64,000 nucleotides of DNA from UBA4416 sp040389965. Its GTDB lineage: Bacteria > Bacteroidota > Bacteroidia > B-17B0 > Aurantibacillaceae. The DNA lies in NCBI GenBank assembly GCA_040389965.1, contig JAZJZF010000040.1, forward strand, positions 1 to 64,000, written 5' to 3'. The translations under genes and the position numbers were made by a program. Below are positions 58,328 to 64,000 of this stretch, piece after piece. The stretch's first letter is position 1; each line of letters begins with the position of its first letter. The notes beneath the pieces are model-generated. The model did no database searches and was not told where the DNA came from. It saw only the letters and a list, made by a program, of their open reading frames with translations.

Positions 58328-61300
58328 ATGAAAAAAGCAATTCTACTACTTGCTATTACATTATGTAATACACTCTGTTTTGCACAGGAAGCCTGTGGTT
58401 TCGATCATTTTATCGACCAGCTGAAGCGTGATAGCACAGCAGGTTCTGATTTTGATTCTGTGAGATTTTACATTCAGAAACAGATCGTAAAAAACAAAAA
58501 TAAAATTACGACGTTTTCAGTAACACAAACCAACAACTATGTGATACCGGTTGTTTTCCATCTGGTGGGCTCTAATGCTTCGACTTTAACGGATGCACAG
58601 GTTCAGGCGCAATTAACATTGCTTAACCAGGGTTTCGCTAATCTATTAGGCTCTACTTATGGTGTGGCCGATGATGCGCAGATCAAATTTTGTTTAGCAC
58701 AAACGTTACCTAACGGACAACCATGGGCAAACATTGCAGCTTACAACCCGAATTTATATTATAATACCACAGCCGGTATTACACGTTGCACAACTACTGT
58801 TGCAAATACAGTGTCGGCAAATCATAACATGAATCCTACAGGAACCAATAGTCAGCAGGCTTTGGTAAATGTAGCATACAATGGTTTTTCATTTACAAAT
58901 TATATGAATGTTTGGGTGGTTGATCAAATCAGTCAGGTACCAAGTCCATACGTTAATAGTGTAGTGGGTTATGCTCCTTTCCCGCTCATGGGGCCTTCAG
59001 CATTTTTGGATGGAGTGGTGATGAGGCTTGATGGTTTCGGAATCGGTTCCACAGGTTTACATTACAATCAGGGAAGAATTTTAATTCATGAAACAGGACA
59101 TTACCTGGGATTATTTCATACGTTCCAGTTTGGTTGTACTGAAGTTATAAATGGAACGCCATGTAGTACCAGTGGCGACGAATGCTGCGATACGCCTCCT
59201 GTTGCGGTGCCTAATCAAACCAGTTGTGCAGCGCTTTCTGCAAGTCCGCCCAATTCCTGTAACGAATCGCCGGATTTGCCTGATATGTATGAGAACCATA
59301 TGGATTATGCTTACGATCAGCCCGGTTCGTGCAGAAATACGTTTACCGATGATCAGGCAAACAGAATGCATGCTACTATACAAATATACCGTACTAACCT
59401 GGTATCGTTTTCAAATTTAATTGCTACGGGCTTAACGTCAACTACAGGCTGTATGGCCAATGCCATTGATCCAACGTTTATCTCCGATCTTCCGGGCGGC
59501 TCCTTGCAGGTATGTACCGGCCAGGGAATAGGTTTTGTAGCGGGTTCGGGTGCTACTACTTATAACTGGAGTTTTCCCGGAGGTTCGCCTGCATCAGCAG
59601 CAGGGACTTATTCTCCTACAGGTATTACCTATGCGGCACCTGGAACCTATAGTGTTTCTTTAAATATTACAGATGCTTTGGGAAATACCTATTTCTCAAG
59701 TCTTCAGGTATTTGTGTCGGCTTGTACACCTTACATAGGTAACAAAGCAAACTGGTACTTTGGTACAACCAGCTCTGTCAGTTTCTCTACAGGAATAGCT
59801 GTTGCTCAAAATCCTTCTTCTATTTATACAGATGAAATGAGTGCTGCTATTAGTGATAATGCAGGTGCTTTGCTGTTTTATACAAATGGTAAAAGTGTTT
59901 GGAATGATACTCATGCCACTATGACCAACGGAAATAATACACTTAACGGATCTCCCAATATGAATGCTACTTCTGCAAGTCAGGGTGTATTAATTGTACC
60001 AAGACCCGGCACCGCAGATCACTATTACATTTATACACAAAGTAATATCGATGCCCCTGCAAACATATTAGGCTTAAGTCAGTATGAAGTAGATATGGGA
60101 ACTCCCGGCGGTATTGTAACCAGTACAGTGCCTGTTAACCCTACTGAAAATTATGCTAATGAAGAGCCGGTAATTGCTGTGCCACATTGTAATGGCACTG
60201 ATTATTGGGTAATTGTAAAACCAAAGAACAATACCCAGGCAGGCCTTCTTAGTCCTGGCCCTTTGGCTACCGTTAATCAGTACCTTGCCTCATACCTTGT
60301 AACCAATGCAGGTATCAGCAATACTCCTGTATTAAGTATTTCGGCTCCATTTACACCTTCGGTTGGTTATATACCGGGCAGTAATGACGGGATTGCACAA
60401 ATGGCTATCAGCCCTGATAAAAAATTCTTTTGTTTTGCAGATATGACAGCGGCTTCAGGATATTTATATTATTTTGATTGTGCTACAGGCCTGTTCAATT
60501 ACCTGGCAACGCTTCCGGGTATTGATGGTTATGGTGTTGCTTTTAGTGCGAACTCAAAAGTATTATATGCTAAATCTAATTTTAAAATAAGACAATACGA
60601 TCTTAGCAATATTTCGCAATGCCAGTCTAACCCACCGTTTGTAGCTATTCCAATGTTGCCTCCGGGTTATACCACACCTATGTTTACTTACAGCTCTTTA
60701 CAGCTGGGCCCTGACGGACGTGTGTATGTGGGAAGAACGGGTTATCCTGCCAGTCCGCAGAAATTTTTAGGCGTGATTAATTTTCCAAATGTCATTAATA
60801 CGAGTCCAACATCTAATGAATGTGGTTATAACTTTTCCGGTGTTCCTTTACTGGCTTCACAGGCTTGTCGTTTAGATCTGCCAAACGATATTATTGGTCA
60901 ATTAGGAGCTATTCCTGATGAGTTCTCTTTCTGTATTAAAAATTGCGGACAAGCTTGTTTTACAAGTTTAGGATGCGGAACTAATTTTTCCTGGGATTTT
61001 GGCGACGGATATACTACTTCAGGGACTAACACGGTTATTCCCGCAGGGACCAATGCAGGAACCACTTCCGGTAATTTTGAATATCCTTGTCATACGTATG
61101 CAACACCGGGTACTTACACGGTAAGTTTATCGGTAGATGGACATACCGCTATCACGCATACCTTGAATATCAGTTTGCCTGCCGCTCCGTTGATTACAGG
61201 GCCACTTTGCCCCGTAACAGGTGTTCAGGAAAGTTATTATGGTCCTGCAGGTTTTACTTATAGCTGGACAGCTACTAACGCTTCGCCTACTACCGGTAAC

Positions 61301-64000
61301 ACGCAAACGTTTAATACAACATGGATTACTTTACCGGCAAGTTTAACGCTTACGGTTACCGATCCTAATAATGGATGTAGCGCTACAAGTACTGTGGCCA
61401 TTGCTCCTTCTTCTTCAGGAACAGTTGCAATCTCTCCGTCAACCTCTACTATCTGTGCGGGAAGTACACAAACATTATGTGCTTCGGGTGCATCTACTTA
61501 TACATGGAGCACGGGTTCAAACAGTACCTGTATTACAGTAACACCAACTACCACCACAGTATATACTGTAACAGGTGGTAGCGGTAGTTGTGGAACCGCA
61601 AGTGCAGTAGCCACGGTTTCAGTTGTGCCTAATCCTAATATTTGTTTGACGCCAACCTTATCTATGTGTTCAAATACATGCACGGTATTAAACGGTATAT
61701 GTGATGGAGATGATCCAACAGCACTTTCTTATACATGGTCTCCTCCGGGAGGTATTGCTTCTGTTCATTCAGGAAGTACAGTAGCTTGTCCTAAAGTAAC
61801 AACAACCTATACTTTAACGGCTCAAAATGCGTTTGGTTGTATTACATCTGCCACTACAACTATTGTTGTTTTAACAGCACCAACCGTTGTTATATCTCCG
61901 GCCACATCAACCATATGTGCAGGAGCTACACAAAGTCTGTGTGCTTCGGGAGCAGCAACCTATACCTGGAGTACAGGCTCTAACAGTGTTTGTATTTCTG
62001 TAACACCAACTACAACAACGGTATATACTGTAATAGCTACAGGAGATAACTTTTGTCCGGGAGGCAGAACAGCAACCGTATACGTTAATCCAAAACCATC
62101 TTTGTGTATGAGTTCGCCAACGACGATATGTTCGGGAAACTGCACGGTATTAAATGCTGCCTGCGGTGGCACTGCCAGTGTTTCATACACATGGTCGCCA
62201 ACAGCAGGTTTAGGATCTCCGTTTACGGGTAGTACAACGGCTTGCCCAACCGTAACAACTGTTTACACGGTAACGGCAGTGAGTGCAGCAGGATGTACAA
62301 ATACGGGGACAACAAGTATTACCGTGGTAGCAACGCCTACTATTTTTGTATCGCCTGCCACCTCTACGGTTTGTGCGGGTACTTCACAATTGTTATGTGC
62401 TTCGGTAGGGCCAACAACCTATACCTGGAGTACAGGTTCCAACAGTGCTTGTATTACGGTAACGCCAACCACTACAACCATATATACAGTAACAGCCAGT
62501 AAAAACGGCTGTACCAGCGCTCCGGTAACAACTACGGTAACAGTAAAACCTGCTCCGGTTATTTGCGTGAGTCCTACAGTTACTATTTGTTCAGGAAGTT
62601 GTACGATTATTAATGCGGCCTGTCAGGGATCTTCTCATATTTCTTATACATGGTCGCCTACAACAGGTTTGGCATCGCCGTTCACACCAAGCACAACGGC
62701 CTGCCCAACGGTAACTACGGTGTATACGGTCACGGCAACTAACTCAGCAGGATGCACCACCATAGGGGCAACTACTGTTTATGTAACGCCAACACCAACG
62801 GTTACTATAACACCATTGACATCTACTATTTGTGCAGGTAGTTCACAAACCTTATGCGCTTCGGGCGCAACAACTTATACCTGGAGTACCGGATCGAACA
62901 GTACCTGCATTGTTGTAACACCAACTGCTACGGTTGTGTATACAGTAACGGGTAGTAGCGGAGGTTGCACGAGCGCTATAAAAACGGCTACCGTTGTGGT
63001 AGTTGCCAAACCTACTGTTACTATCACTCCTGCTACACCAACAGTGTGCGCCGGATCGGGAATAACCTTATGCGCTTCGGGAGCAGTAACCTATACCTGG
63101 AGTACAGGAACTATTAGCAGTTGTATAACGGTTACTCCGGCGGTCACTTCCGTTTATACAGTTACGGGATCAAACGGTGGGTGCATTGCAAACCCTGTCA
63201 CCACTACTGTTACAGTAATAGCCAGGCCTGTTCTCTGTATGAGTCCGTCGTATACTATTTGTCCGGGAACCTGCAAAGTGCTTAGCGGAAAATGCTCGGG
63301 ACTTGCTGCTTTCACTTCATATCAGTGGCAGCCATCCGCGGGATTAACGACACCAACCTCTCTTACCACAACAGCCTGCCCTACGGTAACAACTATATAT
63401 ACGCTTACGGCTACCAATTTTATTACAGGCTGCATTACCACAGGAACTACAGCATTAACGGTAGCTCCGGCAACGCTGGCAGTAAGCGGACCAACATCAG
63501 TGGTATGCGGTACTAATCATTTGTATTCAGTAAGTCCTGTTGTATTTACGCCACCAACAAATTATAGCTGGTCGGCTACCAATGCAACACCGGCAAGCGG
63601 TTTTGGAACTTCAGCCAACATCAGCTTTATATATCCGGGAGGAGTCATTACATGGGGAGCAACGACCTATATTGATTCGGTAACTACCTGTAAAGTAAAA
63701 GTGAGTTATACCGTAACTTGCCAGCCTGGTGTTGGAGACCCTATAGGCAGAGGGGTAAACGGCAAAGACGATGGTTATGCAACCATTTATCCTAATCCTA
63801 ATAATGGTGCAATGGTACTTGACTACGTTATTGATGCGGATGGAGTTTTAGATATTATGGATGCAAACAATAAATTGGTAGCACGCTATAAAGTAAATGC
63901 CAGGGAACAGAAAATGGAGATTAATAACGAGCAGCTTGTAAATGGAGTTTACGTTTACAGGCTCATGGTGAGAAACGAAATTATCAAAACTGATAAAATT
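58328..64000 (+). CDS. Giant secreted M43 (pappalysin-like) metalloprotease with PKD/Ig modules and type IX sorting domain; runs off window
   Basis: An open frame of 1891 codons from ATG 58328 to the window end. Signal peptide ends CFAQ. The M43 domain has HETGHYLGLFH (residues 254-264, HExxHxxGxxH zinc site) and the Met-turn ENHMDYAYD (Met325). A PKD-like domain (about 395-460), a propeller-like domain (about 465-860; NKANWYFGTTSSVSFSTGI, GVLIVPRPGTADHYYIYTQ) and a second PKD (WDFGDGYTTSG) follow. Nine alternating cysteine-rich Ig-like modules lead to the sorting domain (IYPNPNNGAMVL). Only a few C-terminal residues seem missing. Likely secreted by the type IX system and surface-bound. Confidence 0.9.
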   Translation, partial: MKKAILLLAITLCNTLCFAQEACGFDHFIDQLKRDSTAGSDFDSVRFYIQKQIVKNKNKITTFSVTQTNNYVIPVVFHLVGSNASTLTDAQVQAQLTLLNQGFANLLGSTYGVADDAQIKFCLAQTLPNGQPWANIAAYNPNLYYNTTAGITRCTTTVANTVSANHNMNPTGTNSQQALVNVAYNGFSFTNYMNVWVVDQISQVPSPYVNSVVGYAPFPLMGPSAFLDGVVMRLDGFGIGSTGLHYNQGRILIHETGHYLGLFHTFQFGCTEVINGTPCSTSGDECCDTPPVAVPNQTSCAALSASPPNSCNESPDLPDMYENHMDYAYDQPGSCRNTFTDDQANRMHATIQIYRTNLVSFSNLIATGLTSTTGCMANAIDPTFISDLPGGSLQVCTGQGIGFVAGSGATTYNWSFPGGSPASAAGTYSPTGITYAAPGTYSVSLNITDALGNTYFSSLQVFVSACTPYIGNKANWYFGTTSSVSFSTGIAVAQNPSSIYTDEMSAAISDNAGALLFYTNGKSVWNDTHATMTNGNNTLNGSPNMNATSASQGVLIVPRPGTADHYYIYTQSNIDAPANILGLSQYEVDMGTPGGIVTSTVPVNPTENYANEEPVIAVPHCNGTDYWVIVKPKNNTQAGLLSPGPLATVNQYLASYLVTNAGISNTPVLSISAPFTPSVGYIPGSNDGIAQMAISPDKKFFCFADMTAASGYLYYFDCATGLFNYLATLPGIDGYGVAFSANSKVLYAKSNFKIRQYDLSNISQCQSNPPFVAIPMLPPGYTTPMFTYSSLQLGPDGRVYVGRTGYPASPQKFLGVINFPNVINTSPTSNECGYNFSGVPLLASQACRLDLPNDIIGQLGAIPDEFSFCIKNCGQACFTSLGCGTNFSWDFGDGYTTSGTNTVIPAGTNAGTTSGNFEYPCHTYATPGTYTVSLSVDGHTAITHTLNISLPAAPLITGPLCPVTGVQESYYGPAGFTYSWTATNASPTTGNTQTFNTTWITLPASLTLTVTDPNNGCSATSTVAIAPSSSGTVAISPSTSTICAGSTQTLCASGASTYTWSTGSNSTCITVTPTTTTVYTVTGGSGSCGTASAVATVSVVPNPNICLTPTLSMCSNTCTVLNGICDGDDPTALSYTWSPPGGIASVHSGSTVACPKVTTTYTLTAQNAFGCITSATTTIVVLTAPTVVISPATSTICAGATQSLCASGAATYTWSTGSNSVCISVTPTTTTVYTVIATGDNFCPGGRTATVYVNPKPSLCMSSPTTICSGNCTVLNAACGGTASVSYTWSPTAGLGSPFTGSTTACPTVTTVYTVTAVSAAGCTNTGTTSITVVATPTIFVSPATSTVCAGTSQLLCASVGPTTYTWSTGSNSACITVTPTTTTIYTVTASKNGCTSAPVTTTVTVKPAPVICVSPTVTICSGSCTIINAACQGSSHISYTWSPTTGLASPFTPSTTACPTVTTVYTVTATNSAGCTTIGATTVYVTPTPTVTITPLTSTICAGSSQTLCASGATTYTWSTGSNSTCIVVTPTATVVYTVTGSSGGCTSAIKTATVVVVAKPTVTITPATPTVCAGSGITLCASGAVTYTWSTGTISSCITVTPAVTSVYTVTGSNGGCIANPVTTTVTVIARPVLCMSPSYTICPGTCKVLSGKCSGLAAFTSYQWQPSAGLTTPTSLTTTACPTVTTIYTLTATNFITGCITTGTTALTVAPATLAVSGPTSVVCGTNHLYSVSPVVFTPPTNYSWSATNATPASGFGTSANISFIYPGGVITWGATTYIDSVTTCKVKVSYTVTCQPGVGDPIGRGVNGKDDGYATIYPNPNNGAMVLDYVIDADGVLDIMDANNKLVARYKVNAREQKMEINNEQLVNGVYVYRLMVRNEIIKTDKI
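61430..63470 (+). repeat. Alternating two-type Cys-rich Ig-like modules of the M43 protease
   Basis: Type A modules (STICAGSTQTLCASG...YTWSTGSNSTCITVTP) begin near 61435, 61895, 62350, 62812 and 63025; type B modules (CSGNCTVLNAACGG...YTWSPTAG...TACPTVTTVYTV) near 61645, 62105, 62565 and 63235. Order A-B-A-B-A-B-A-A-B; the A-B super-unit repeats every 455-462 bases. Each module carries four or more cysteines. Confidence 0.8.

Noticed and set aside
61498..62502. Frames opposite or shifted to the M43 protease repeats
   Set aside because: Artefacts of codon bias in Thr/Val-rich repeats; the protease frame is open throughout.

Overview
The window looks like a chromosomal piece of a low-GC, gliding-type Bacteroidota (class not resolved; Sphingobacteriales/Chitinophagales-like or Flavobacteriales-like). 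Signs are Bacteroidota-type promoters (TTTG, about 19-21 bases, then TAnnTTTG), type IX secretion C-terminal domains (YPNP motif), SprB-type repeats, CarboxypepD_reg-like and DUF5686 outer-surface proteins, a BT_3928-type protein and DUF4295 beside rpmG. It is a draft assembly: two runs of ten N interrupt ftsY and an outer-membrane barrel gene, and both frames can be repaired by reading through.

Layout. 1-6 kb: partial DUF4369 lipoprotein, apaG, rpsA, and small genes (lipoprotein, DUF2628, DUF1398, FMN reductase and two small unknowns). 5.8-12 kb: a MarR-controlled RND tripartite efflux operon (MarR, adaptor, HAE-type pump, TolC) with a palindrome over its promoter. 12-19 kb: polyprenol-phosphate mannosyltransferase, RlpA-like protein, dihydroorotase, a dispersed repeat, the rpmB-rpmG-DUF4295-ftsY cluster and a DEAD-box helicase with an RGG-like tail and a long leader. 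19-25 kb: small unknowns, MarC, DUF5686, and a four-gene operon (helical-repeat protein, membrane protein, winged-helix regulator, 2TM protein) with a leaderless promoter.

25-30 kb (minus strand) is the most interesting part. An ECF sigma factor, a 96-residue single-span protein and a Spy/CnrX-like periplasmic protein resemble the CnrH/CnrY/CnrX metal-sensing trio. They are directly coupled to an MbnP-like protein, a MauG/MbnH-like di-haem peroxidase and a secreted YHYH-domain protein. A lipoprotein cupredoxin lies nearby at 32.2 kb. I propose a sigma-controlled periplasmic or cell-surface copper/oxidant module.

30-41 kb: orphan ABC ATPase, BT_3928-like DoxX/thioredoxin protein, XRE/S24 regulator, SatD-like protein, then the housekeeping cluster rplM-rpsI-rpsB-tsf-pyrH, a small lipoprotein, an S41 peptidase and serC. 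41-48 kb: outer-membrane barrel, a tandem duplication of a CarboxypepD_reg-like gene that left a 70-base vestige of a MacB-type permease, the intact permease, a GT-C-like membrane protein and a DUF3089 lipoprotein. 48-52 kb: a phospholipase-D lipoprotein and a PAS-GAF-SpoIIE phosphatase gene broken by one in-frame TAA. 52-64 kb: three large type IX secretion cargo genes; the last, open at the window end, is a giant M43 metalloprotease with alternating cysteine-rich Ig-like modules.

No tRNA, rRNA, CRISPR array, insertion sequence or prophage was recognised.
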